Origin: Streptomyces lavendulae subsp. lavendulae
Lineage (GTDB): Bacteria > Actinomycetota > Actinomycetes > Streptomycetales > Streptomycetaceae
Reading direction: 5' to 3'
Length of the DNA stretch: 64,000 nucleotides
NCBI RefSeq assembly: GCF_002803845.1
Contig: NZ_CP024985.1
Coordinates: forward strand, 2,728,001-2,792,000
In this document: piece after piece, positions 28,135 to 35,492 of the stretch
Position numbering within the stretch: position 1 is the stretch's first letter
How the letters are laid out: every line of letters begins with the position of its first letter
Program-made: the position numbers and the translations under genes
The notes under the pieces: generated by a model
Seen by the model: only the letters and a program-made list of their open reading frames with translations
Database searches by the model: none
What the model was told of the DNA's origin: nothing

Positions 28135-28824
28135 ATGAACACCCTGACTGCCGTCGGTCACCGCGGCGACCCCTACCGTGTCCGCGAGAACACCCTCGCC
28201 TCCGTGCGCTCCGCCTTCGCCCGGGGGGCGGACGCGGTGGAGGTCGACGTACGGCTGACCCGCGACGGCGTGCCGGTCCTCCTCCACGACGAGACCCTGC
28301 AGCGGCTGTGGGGCCACGACGTGCGGCTGGACGCCGTCACCGCCGCACAGTTGAAGGAGCTCGCGCAGGGCGGGATCCCCACCCTGCGCGAGGCCCTGAC
28401 GGCCGCGGGGGCCGGCCGGCTGATGCTGGACCTGCCGGGCGCCACGGCCGAGACCGTACGGACCGTCGTGGGCCTGGTGCGCGAGTGCGGGGCGCGCGAG
28501 CGCACGTACTACTGCGCAGGGCCGGACACCATGCTCGCCGTCCGCGCCGCCGACCCGGGCGCGGAGATCGCCCTGACCTGGACCACCCTCTCGCCGCCGC
28601 GCCGGGTGCTGATCGACGCGGTGGCCCCCCGCTGGCTCAACTACCGCTTCGGGCTTCTCGACCGGGAGCTCACGGACGCCCTGCACCGGGACGGGCTGCT
28701 GGTGTCGGCGTGGACGGCGGACACCAAGCGGTCGATGCGCGCCCTGGTCGCGGCGGGCGTGGACTCCGTCACCACGAACAGGGTGGACGCCCTGACCGCG
28801 GTGCGGGCCGAGTCCGGCCGGTGA
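28135..28824 (+). CDS. Glycerophosphodiester phosphodiesterase
   Basis: A 229-residue GDPD-family TIM-barrel enzyme. The N-terminal motif GHRGDPYRVRENTLASV holds the catalytic His and Arg, GADAVEVDVRLTRDGVPVLLHD supplies the metal-binding Glu/Asp and the second catalytic His, and VSAWTADTKRSMRALVAAGV is the C-terminal segment. It hydrolyses glycerophosphodiesters to glycerol 3-phosphate and an alcohol. There is no signal peptide, so it acts in the cytoplasm. It lies 37 bases after the deaminase gene, and its stop overlaps the histidine kinase start as GTGA, so the four genes from 27.1 to 30.7 kb probably form one transcript. Confidence 0.88.
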   Translation: MNTLTAVGHRGDPYRVRENTLASVRSAFARGADAVEVDVRLTRDGVPVLLHDETLQRLWGHDVRLDAVTAAQLKELAQGGIPTLREALTAAGAGRLMLDLPGATAETVRTVVGLVRECGARERTYYCAGPDTMLAVRAADPGAEIALTWTTLSPPRRVLIDAVAPRWLNYRFGLLDRELTDALHRDGLLVSAWTADTKRSMRALVAAGVDSVTTNRVDALTAVRAESGR

Positions 28825-29999
28825 TACGGGCCTGGGGGGAGCGGATCCGGACGGCGGACCCGCGTCGGCAGGACCTGGGGCTGACGCTGCTGGTGCAGGT
28901 GGCCACGACCATTCCGTTCGTGGTGCCCCGCGACCCCCGGGAGTCGCCCGCGACCTGGGCGGCGTACCTGCTGACCACGCTCGGCAACCTGCCGCTGGTG
29001 TGGCGGCGCAGGGCCCCGGTCCTGGCGCTGTGCGGGGTGGTCGCGGCGGGTTCGGTGTACCGGCTGGCGCTGGACGGGCCCGGGCAGCCGCTGCCGTACG
29101 CAGGGCTGATCGCCCTCTACACGATCGCGCTGCTCTGCCCGGAGCGGGTGCGGCTGGTCACGGGCGCCGTCGTGACGGTGGTGATCTTCGGTTCGGTCGC
29201 GCTCAACACGCAGACGGCGCGGGAGCTGCTGTTCTCGCTGTTCGTGTTCGGGGCGGCGTTCGCGCTGGGGCGGCTGCAGGCCACCCGGCAGGCGTACACC
29301 GAGGCGGCCCTGGAGCGGGCGGAGCAGCTGGAGCGGGCGAACCGGATCGAGGCGGAGCAGGCGGCGGCGCGCGAACGGGCCCGTATCGCGCGGGAGATGC
29401 ACGACATCCTCTCGCACGCGGTCAGCATCATGATCGTGCAGGCGGAGGCGGGTCCGGTGGCGGTGCGCCGGGCCCCGGAACGGGCCGAGGCGGCCTTCGA
29501 GGCGATCGCCGAGACGGGCCGGGACGCGATGGCGCAGCTGCGGACGATGCTGGGGGTCCTGCGGACGGACGAGGCGGCCCCGCGTGCGCCGCAGCCGGGG
29601 ATCGCGGGGCTGCCGGCGCTGCTGGACCGCGTCCGGGCGAGCGGGCCCACGGTCTCCTACGAGCGGACGGGCGAGGTGCGCGCGCTGCCGGCCGCGCTGG
29701 AGGCGACGGTGCACCGGGTGGTGCAGGAGGCGCTGACCAATGTGGTCAAGCATGCCGGGGCCTCGGCGGTGGAGGTACGCCTGGATTACGGGGTGGGGGA
29801 CCTGACGGTGACGGTCACCGACGACGGCCGCGGACCGGACGGGGCACGGAGCGGCGCGGCGGGCGGCGGGCACGGGCTGATCGGGATCAGGGAGCGGGCG
29901 GCGGCGCACGGCGGGACGGCCCGGTGCGGCCCGGGGCCCGACGGGGGGTTCTCGGTGCGGGTGGTCCTTGTAACCTCGCCGCTGGAGGTGGGGAAGTGA
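28821..29999 (+). CDS. NarL-type two-component sensor histidine kinase
   Basis: Membrane sensor kinase of 392 residues. Five or six hydrophobic segments fill about residues 18-155 with almost no extracytoplasmic loop, so the signal is probably sensed in or at the membrane. A coiled-coil linker follows, then a HisKA_3 dimerisation domain with the phospho-acceptor in RIAREMHDILSHAVSIMI, and an HATPase domain with the N-box QEALTNVVKHAGA and G-box DDGRGPDG. It is translationally coupled at both ends: GTG overlaps the phosphodiesterase stop, and its stop overlaps the response regulator start. Confidence 0.92.
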   Translation: MIRAWGERIRTADPRRQDLGLTLLVQVATTIPFVVPRDPRESPATWAAYLLTTLGNLPLVWRRRAPVLALCGVVAAGSVYRLALDGPGQPLPYAGLIALYTIALLCPERVRLVTGAVVTVVIFGSVALNTQTARELLFSLFVFGAAFALGRLQATRQAYTEAALERAEQLERANRIEAEQAAARERARIAREMHDILSHAVSIMIVQAEAGPVAVRRAPERAEAAFEAIAETGRDAMAQLRTMLGVLRTDEAAPRAPQPGIAGLPALLDRVRASGPTVSYERTGEVRALPAALEATVHRVVQEALTNVVKHAGASAVEVRLDYGVGDLTVTVTDDGRGPDGARSGAAGGGHGLIGIRERAAAHGGTARCGPGPDGGFSVRVVLVTSPLEVGK

Positions 30000-30676
30000 C
30001 GATCCGTGTGGTGGTGGCCGACGACCAGGAGCTGGTGCGCAGCGGTTTCGCGATGATCCTGGACGTCCAGGAGGACATCGAGGTCGTGGCGGAGGTGGGG
30101 GACGGGGCTTCGGCGGTGGAGGCGGTCGCCCGGCTCGCGCCGGACGTCGTGCTGCTGGACATCAGGATGCCGGTGCTGGACGGGATCGAGGCCTGCCGGA
30201 GGATCTCGGCGGGCGGCGCCTGCCGGACGGTGATGCTGACGACCTTCGACTCGGACGAGTACGTGTACGAGGCGCTGCACGCGGGGGCGAGCGGGTTCCT
30301 GCTGAAGGACGTGCGGCGGGACGATCTGGTGCACGCGGTACGGGTGGTGGCGGCGGGCGAGTCCCTGCTGGCGCCTTCGGTGGCGCGGCGACTGATCGAG
30401 GAGTACACGGCGGTGACGGCCCGGCCGGCGGGCGCGCGGGCCCTGTCGGAGGACCGGCTTCAGGTGCTGACGGCCCGGGAGCGGGAGACGCTGCTGCACC
30501 TGGGGCGGGGGCTGTCGAACGCGGAGATCGCGGCGGCGCTGACGGTGAGCGAGCACACGGTGAAGTCGCACGTGGGCAACGTGCTGGGGAAACTGGGTCT
30601 GCGGGACCGGATCCAGGCGGTGATCTGCGCGTACGAGACGGGTCTGATCGCGGCCGGTTCTCCCTCCGGAGAGTGA
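29996..30676 (+). CDS. NarL/FixJ-family response regulator
   Basis: A 226-residue response regulator. The receiver domain has the acidic pair VVVADDQELVRSGF, the phosphorylated Asp in DVVLLDIRMPVLDG and the switch residues LTTFDSDEY and LLKDVRRDD. The LuxR-type helix-turn-helix is at about residues 160-215 (LTARERETLLHLGRG, SNAEIAAALTVSEHTVKSHV). GTG at 29996 overlaps the kinase stop by four bases and has a GGAGGTGGGGA site just upstream. CCGGTGA boxes lie immediately downstream at 30704-30745, before the serine hydrolase gene, and are a candidate target. Confidence 0.92.
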   Translation: MTIRVVVADDQELVRSGFAMILDVQEDIEVVAEVGDGASAVEAVARLAPDVVLLDIRMPVLDGIEACRRISAGGACRTVMLTTFDSDEYVYEALHAGASGFLLKDVRRDDLVHAVRVVAAGESLLAPSVARRLIEEYTAVTARPAGARALSEDRLQVLTARERETLLHLGRGLSNAEIAAALTVSEHTVKSHVGNVLGKLGLRDRIQAVICAYETGLIAAGSPSGE

Positions 30677-30703
30677 GGAGCGGCGTGTCGGCTCCCCCGC
30701 GCC

Positions 30704-30745
30704 GGTGAGTTGTCGTACCGGTGAAGACCCCTCTCACCGGTGATC
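30704..30745. promoter_or_regulatory. Three CCGGTGA boxes upstream of the serine hydrolase gene
   Basis: CCGGTGA occurs at 30704-30710, 30720-30726 and 30739-30745. The last is part of a perfect ten-base palindrome, TCACCGGTGA (30736-30745), and the second forms an inverted repeat with it (ACCGGTGA, nine-base gap, TCACCGGT). The region lies between a NarL-type regulator and a secreted protein gene and looks like an operator; binding by that regulator is inferred. Confidence 0.45.
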
Positions 30746-30825
30746 CGCAACCACCCCTGTGAACAGCACCATTGAGGACGTCGGGGCAGCGGGTCCCGCG
30801 GCTCGCACACAGGGGGATCACCATC

Positions 30826-32064
30826 ATGAAGACACGTACACGCACTCGCACGCTGGTCGCGGCCGCTCTGGTACTGGGCGTCGTGTCCGGCCCGGCGGTC
30901 GCCGCCCACGCCGCCGGGACGCCGGCGGCGGTCGCGGCGGCCACGGACGGCCGGGTCCGGGCCGCTGGGGCGCAGGCTCCCCTCTTCTCGTCCCCGCCCG
31001 ACGCGGCGGCGCTGGAGCGGGCCATCGCGGGCCTGGGCGCCGATCACCCGGAGGCGACGGCCGCGCTGGTGCGGGTGGGCGGCACGAGCGGTTCCTGGAA
31101 GGGAAGTTCGGGGGTCGCGGACGTCCGCAGCGGACGCGGGGCGATCGAGGACGCCCGGTTCCGGGCGGGTTCGGTGACGAAGACCTTCACCGCCGCGGTG
31201 GTGCTGCAGCTGGCCGCCGAGGGCAGGCTGGATCTGGACCGGCCGGTGCAGGAGTACCTGCCGGGGCTGCTGCCCGGCGGCCCGGGCGGTTTCGAGCCCG
31301 TCTCCGTACGCCAGTTGCTGAACTACACGAGCGGCCTGCGGTCGGCGGACGGCCCGGGGGACGCCTTCGCGGACGAGTACGCCCACCGCTTCGACGTGGT
31401 GGACCCGCGGGCGCTGATCGCCAATGCGGCCGCCAAGGGCCCCGAGTCCCGGCCCGGCGAGAAGCAGCACTACAGCAACATCCACTACACGGTGCTCGGC
31501 GTGCTGATCGAGAAGGTGACGGGGACGACGTACGAGAAGGCGGTGTCCCAGCGGATACTGCGGCCGCTGGGGCTGCGTGACACCTCGTTCCCGGCCCGCA
31601 CCCAGACGCGGATACCGGGCCCCCACAACCACGGCTACCAGGCGGTGCCGCAGCCGGGCGGGGGCAGCTCCCTGGTGGACGTGACGGAGTGGAACTCCTC
31701 CTCCAACTGGGCGGCCGGGGACCTCATATCGACCACGGCCGACCTGGAACGGTTCACGGTGGCGCTGTTCGGCGGCAAGGTGGTCCCGCGGCCCCAGCTG
31801 GAGGAGATGTTCACCGTCCCCGACGTGCAGGACGCCGAGACCGGTGAGCACGCGGTCCAGACGGCCGGCCTGAAGGAGTTCAGGCTGCCGGGCGGTGCCG
31901 TGGTCTACGGCAAGACCGGGGCCCGCTTCGGCTACAACACCGTGATCGGCGGCAGCCGGGACCTCTCCCGCACGCTCGTGTACTCGGTGAACTCCACCGA
32001 TGCCAAGGGCCGGGACATGAACAAGGTGGCCATGGGCATCGTGGGTGCGGCCTTCGCCAAGTAG
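30826..32064 (+). CDS. Secreted beta-lactamase-fold serine hydrolase (D-alanyl-D-alanine carboxypeptidase-like)
   Basis: A 412-residue exported protein of the class C beta-lactamase/DD-peptidase family. A signal peptide (MKTRTRTRTLVAAALVLGVV, cleavage near AAHAAG) is followed by the penicillin-binding fold. Catalytic motifs are GSVTKTF (SxxK), HYSNIHYT (YxN) and YGKTGARFG (KTG). It could trim peptidoglycan peptides or hydrolyse esters; activity against beta-lactams cannot be inferred. ATG at 30826 has an AGGGGG site nine bases upstream, which rules out the longer in-frame reading. Its promoter region holds CCGGTGA boxes next to the response regulator gene. Confidence 0.87.
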   Translation: MKTRTRTRTLVAAALVLGVVSGPAVAAHAAGTPAAVAAATDGRVRAAGAQAPLFSSPPDAAALERAIAGLGADHPEATAALVRVGGTSGSWKGSSGVADVRSGRGAIEDARFRAGSVTKTFTAAVVLQLAAEGRLDLDRPVQEYLPGLLPGGPGGFEPVSVRQLLNYTSGLRSADGPGDAFADEYAHRFDVVDPRALIANAAAKGPESRPGEKQHYSNIHYTVLGVLIEKVTGTTYEKAVSQRILRPLGLRDTSFPARTQTRIPGPHNHGYQAVPQPGGGSSLVDVTEWNSSSNWAAGDLISTTADLERFTVALFGGKVVPRPQLEEMFTVPDVQDAETGEHAVQTAGLKEFRLPGGAVVYGKTGARFGYNTVIGGSRDLSRTLVYSVNSTDAKGRDMNKVAMGIVGAAFAK

Positions 32065-32082
32065 GTGCGGCGGGCGGCCCGG

Positions 32083-33261
32083 TCAGAGTCCGACGATGGA
32101 GTTCCAGCGTTTGGCGAAGGAGGAGCGCTCGGCCGAGGAGATGTCCCGGGCCACGACGAGGCGCTTGCGCATCCCGTCGTCGGGGAAGATCAGCGGGTTC
32201 TCGGCGAGCAGGGCGGTCTCCTTGTCCGGGGAGGCGGCCAGCACCTCACGGGCGGCGGGGACCGGGCAGACGTAGTTGACCGCGGCCGCGAGCTCCGCGG
32301 CCACCGCGGGCTCGTAGTAGTAGTCGACGAGGGCCTCGGCGTTGGCCTTGTGGCGGGCGAGGTTGGGGACGAGCAGGCTCTCGGCCCAGAGCTCGGCGCC
32401 CTCCTCCGGGACCACGAACTCGATGTCGGGGTTGTCGGCCTGGAGCTGGATGACGTCGCCGGAGTAGGCCTGGCAGGCCAGGACGTCTCCCTTGCTGAGG
32501 TCGGAGGTGTAGTCGTTGCCGGTGAAGCGGCGGATGTGCCTCTTCTTCACCATGCTCTCGACCTGGTCGCACATCCGGTGGAAGTCGGTTTCGGTCCACC
32601 GGGTGACGTCGGCGCCGTTGCCCTGCATGAGCAGGGCGAAGGACTCGTCGAGGCCGGAGAACAGCGTCACCTTGCCGGCCAGGTCCGGCTGCCAGAGGTC
32701 CTTGACGGACTTGATCTCCCGGCCCAGGGCCTTGCGGTTGTAGGCGATGCCGGTGATCCCCGACTGCCAGGGGACGGTGTGCAGCCGGCCCTCGTCGAAG
32801 GCGGGGGACCGCAGCTGGGGGTCGAGGTGGCGGGCCACGTTGCCCTGGGCGGACCGGTCCATCTTCTGGGCCCAGCCCAGGTGGACGAAGCGGGCGGCCA
32901 TCCAGTCGCTGACGACCACGAGATCGTGACCGGTCGACTGGTGGTTCATCAGGGCCGGGCTGACCTTGCCGAAGAACTCGTCGTTGTCGTTGATCTCCTC
33001 GGTGTACCGGACCTCGATGCCGGTCTTCTTCGTGAAGGCCTCCAGCGTCGGGCGGCTCTCCTCGTCCTGGTCGTCGGTGTCGATGTAGAGCGGCCAGTTG
33101 GAGAAGGCGATGCTCCGGTCCCGGTCCGAGAGGTCCTGGCCCTGCCGCCGGTCCTCGGGGACGTAGGCGGCGGGCACACCGCAGCCGGTGAGGGCGGCCA
33201 GCAGGCCCGCGGCACCGAGGCCGCGCAGCGCCGCGCGGCGGGAGAAGGCGAGTTCAGGCAT
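32083..33261 (-). CDS. Second polyamine-binding lipoprotein (PotD paralogue)
   Basis: Solute-binding lipoprotein of 392 residues closely similar to the PotD at 22.2-23.5 kb: SIAFSNWPLYIDTDD, YTEEINDNDEFFGKVSP, LVVVSDWMAARFVHLGWAQK and FTGNDYTSDLSKGDVLACQA align segment by segment. The leader has a twin-arginine-like FSRRAALRGLG and lipobox LTGC. No permease or ATPase genes accompany it, so it must share the PotABC system or act as an orphan sensor or scavenging protein. ATG at 33261 is preferred because of a GAGG site eight bases upstream. It lies downstream of the second aldehyde dehydrogenase gene, separated by a strong hairpin. Confidence 0.9.
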   Translation of the reverse strand: MPELAFSRRAALRGLGAAGLLAALTGCGVPAAYVPEDRRQGQDLSDRDRSIAFSNWPLYIDTDDQDEESRPTLEAFTKKTGIEVRYTEEINDNDEFFGKVSPALMNHQSTGHDLVVVSDWMAARFVHLGWAQKMDRSAQGNVARHLDPQLRSPAFDEGRLHTVPWQSGITGIAYNRKALGREIKSVKDLWQPDLAGKVTLFSGLDESFALLMQGNGADVTRWTETDFHRMCDQVESMVKKRHIRRFTGNDYTSDLSKGDVLACQAYSGDVIQLQADNPDIEFVVPEEGAELWAESLLVPNLARHKANAEALVDYYYEPAVAAELAAAVNYVCPVPAAREVLAASPDKETALLAENPLIFPDDGMRKRLVVARDISSAERSSFAKRWNSIVGL

Positions 33262-33282
33262 GGGCCCAGCCTCGGTGAACGC

Positions 33283-33325
33283 GAAGGGGCGGGCAATAGA
33301 CAAGGTGTCTACTGCCCGCCCCTTC
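33283..33325 (-). terminator. Hairpin between aldehyde dehydrogenase and second potD-like gene
   Basis: Twenty-base arms (33283-33302 and 33306-33325) with a single G-U pair and a three-base loop. It lies 52 bases after the aldehyde dehydrogenase stop and 22 bases before the next start on the same strand. It lacks a strong U tract, so partial read-through into the binding-protein gene is possible. Confidence 0.8.
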
Positions 33326-33376
33326 AGTGGCCTGCGGTGATCAGTCCGCGTCCGTCACCGCGACGGCCGCGGCGGT

Positions 33377-34816
33377 TCAGCCGTCGAGCGAGGTCATCAC
33401 GTGCTTGATGCGGGTGTAGTCCTCGAAGCCGTAGGCGGAGAGGTCCTTGCCGTAGCCGGACTTCTTGAAGCCGCCGTGGGGCATCTCGGCGACGAGCGGG
33501 ATGTGGGTGTTGATCCACACGCAGCCGAAGTCGAGGTTCTTGGACATGCGCATCGCGCGGCCGTGGTCCTTGGTCCACACGGAGGAGGCGAGGGCGAACT
33601 CGACGCCGTTCGCGTACTCCAGGGCCTGGGACTCGTCCGTGAAGGACTGGACGGTGATGACGGGGCCGAAGACCTCGTTCTGGATGATCTCGTCGTCCTG
33701 CTTGAGGCCCGAGACGACGGTCGGGGCGTAGAAGAAGCCCTTGTCGCCGACCCGGTGGCCGCCCGCCTCGACCTTGGCGTGGGCGGGAAGGCGCTCGATG
33801 AAGCCCGCGACCTGCTGGAGTTGGTTGGGGTTGTTCAGCGGGCCGTACAGCACGTCCTCGTCGTCCGGCTGCCCGGTCTTGGTCTCCGCGGCGGCCTTGG
33901 CGAGCGCGGCCACGAACTCGTCGTGGATCGACTCGTGGACCAGTACGCGGGTGGCGGCGGTGCAGTCCTGACCGGCGTTGAAGTAACCGGCGACGGCGAT
34001 GTCCTCGACGGCCTTGGCCAGGTCGGCGTCCTCGAAGACCACGACCGGGGCCTTGCCGCCGAGCTCCAGGTGGACGCGCTTGACGTCCTTGGAGGCGCTC
34101 TCGGCGACCTGCATGCCCGCGCGCACCGAACCGGTGATGGAGGCCATCGCCGGGGTGGAGTGCTCGACCATGGCCTTGCCGGTCTCGCGGTCGCCGCAGA
34201 CGACGTTGAAGACGCCCTTGGGCAGGACGGAGTCGATGATCTCCGCCATCAGGACGGTGGAGGCCGGGGTGGTGTCCGAGGGCTTCAGGACGACGGTGTT
34301 GCCCGCGGCGATCGCCGGGGCGAACTTCCACACGGCCATCATCATCGGGTAGTTCCACGGCGCCACCTGGGCGCACACGCCGACCGGCTCACGGCGGATG
34401 ATCGAGGTCATCCCTTCCATGTACTCGCCGGCCGAACGGCCCTCCAGCAGGCGTGCGGCGCCGGCGAAGAAGCGGATCTGGTCCACCATCGGCGGCAGCT
34501 CCTCGCTGGCCGTCAGGCCCACCGGCTTGCCGGTGTTCTCCGACTCGGCGGCGACCAGCTCGTCCGCGCGCGCCTCGAAGGCGTCCGCGATCTTGAGCAG
34601 GGCCTTCTGCCGCTCGGAGGGGGTGGTGTCGCGCCAGCCCGGGAAGGCGGCAGCGGCGGCGGCCATGGCGGCGTCCACGTCGGCCTGGCCGGACAGCGGG
34701 GCGGTCGCGTAGACCTCGCCGGTGGCGGGGTTGACCACGTCGGTGGTCCGCCCGTCGGCGGCGTCCTTGAACTCCCCGCCGATGTAGTTGCGCAGACGAC
34801 GCAGTTCGGTGGTCAC
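33377..34816 (-). CDS. Gamma-aminobutyraldehyde-type dehydrogenase, second copy
   Basis: NAD+-dependent aldehyde dehydrogenase of 479 residues. Key segments are APWNYPMMMAVWKFAPAIAA, LELGGKAPVVVFEDADLA (general-base Glu) and NAGQDCTAATRVLVHES (nucleophilic Cys). It resembles bacterial gamma-aminobutyraldehyde dehydrogenases more strongly than the copy at 23.5 kb does, and it is divergent from an Lrp regulator and a polyamine-type aminotransferase. The likely role is to oxidise the aminoaldehyde made by that aminotransferase. GTG at 34816 has a GAGAG site eight bases upstream; an in-frame start at 34837 is less likely. Confidence 0.88.
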   Translation of the reverse strand: MTTELRRLRNYIGGEFKDAADGRTTDVVNPATGEVYATAPLSGQADVDAAMAAAAAAFPGWRDTTPSERQKALLKIADAFEARADELVAAESENTGKPVGLTASEELPPMVDQIRFFAGAARLLEGRSAGEYMEGMTSIIRREPVGVCAQVAPWNYPMMMAVWKFAPAIAAGNTVVLKPSDTTPASTVLMAEIIDSVLPKGVFNVVCGDRETGKAMVEHSTPAMASITGSVRAGMQVAESASKDVKRVHLELGGKAPVVVFEDADLAKAVEDIAVAGYFNAGQDCTAATRVLVHESIHDEFVAALAKAAAETKTGQPDDEDVLYGPLNNPNQLQQVAGFIERLPAHAKVEAGGHRVGDKGFFYAPTVVSGLKQDDEIIQNEVFGPVITVQSFTDESQALEYANGVEFALASSVWTKDHGRAMRMSKNLDFGCVWINTHIPLVAEMPHGGFKKSGYGKDLSAYGFEDYTRIKHVMTSLDG

Positions 34817-34915
34817 TACAGCCACTCTCCTGATCACATGTCCAACGATTGAGACGACCTCCCAAGACTAGCTCCTCGGGCGACGCTTTCGACAGAGCCG
34901 GACATCACGAACTAC

Positions 34916-34953
34916 GAAATCCGTGCAATCCGAGACCCTTCACAACGGATTTC
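34916..34953. promoter_or_regulatory. Candidate operator GAAATCCGT-N20-ACGGATTTC in the divergent Lrp/dehydrogenase promoter
   Basis: Perfect nine-base arms (34916-34924 and 34945-34953) separated by 20 bases, 34 bases before the Lrp start and 100 bases from the dehydrogenase start. The TCCGT-N20-ACGGA core and spacing match the site at 25095-25130. Binding by the adjacent Lrp/AsnC protein is the simplest model but is not shown. Confidence 0.55.
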
Positions 34954-34986
34954 ATCGATTACGGGTTGCGGAACGGACGACTCCTC

Positions 34987-35490
34987 GTGCAGAGTGAGGT
35001 CGTGGTCAGTCGAAGCGCAGATTCCAGGAACAGACAACCGTCCCCTTCGGTCGATGCTGTGTCCCTGGCGATCATCGAGCAACTGCAGGAGGACGGTCGC
35101 CGTCCCTATGCGTCGATCGGCAAGGCCGTGGGCCTCTCCGAAGCGGCCGTCCGCCAGCGCGTACAGAAGCTGCTGGACCAGGGCGTGATGCAGATCGTCG
35201 CCGTCACCGACCCGCTCACCGTGGGGCTGCGGCGCCAGGCCATGGTCGGCATCAACGTCGAGGGCGATCTCGACCCGGTGGCCGACGCGCTGACCGCGAT
35301 GGCCGAATGCGAGTACGTCGTGATGACCGCCGGGTCGTTCGACCTGATGGTGGAAATCGTCTGCGAGGACGACGACCACCTCCTGGAGACGATCAACAAG
35401 AAGATCCGCACGCTCCCCGGCGTGCGATCAACCGAGAGCTTCGTTTACCTGAAGCTCAAGAAGCAGACCTACATGTGGGGAACCAGATAA
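34987..35490 (+). CDS. Lrp/AsnC-family regulator of the polyamine cluster
   Basis: A 167-residue regulator. The N-terminal AsnC-type winged helix-turn-helix spans about residues 22-75 (LAIIEQLQEDGRRPYASIGK, GLSEAAVRQRVQKLLDQGVM). The C-terminal RAM/ACT-like ligand domain follows (VGINVEGDLDPVADAL, VVMTAGSFDLMVEIVCEDDD). Such proteins assemble as octamers and sense amino acids or related metabolites. The GTG at 34987 is an estimated start with no strong ribosome site. The aminotransferase gene starts two bases after its stop, and the dehydrogenase gene is divergent; a dyad lies just upstream of its start, so autoregulation is likely. From memory, the S. coelicolor gene in this position has been linked to polyamine control. 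Confidence 0.88.
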   Translation: MQSEVVVSRSADSRNRQPSPSVDAVSLAIIEQLQEDGRRPYASIGKAVGLSEAAVRQRVQKLLDQGVMQIVAVTDPLTVGLRRQAMVGINVEGDLDPVADALTAMAECEYVVMTAGSFDLMVEIVCEDDDHLLETINKKIRTLPGVRSTESFVYLKLKKQTYMWGTR

Positions 35491-35492
35491 CC

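Noticed and set aside
32065..33408. Long open frame on the plus strand opposite the second polyamine-binding protein
   Set aside because: It is the mirror frame of a clear lipoprotein gene with signal, lipobox and family segments. No ribosome site or recognisable domain supports it.
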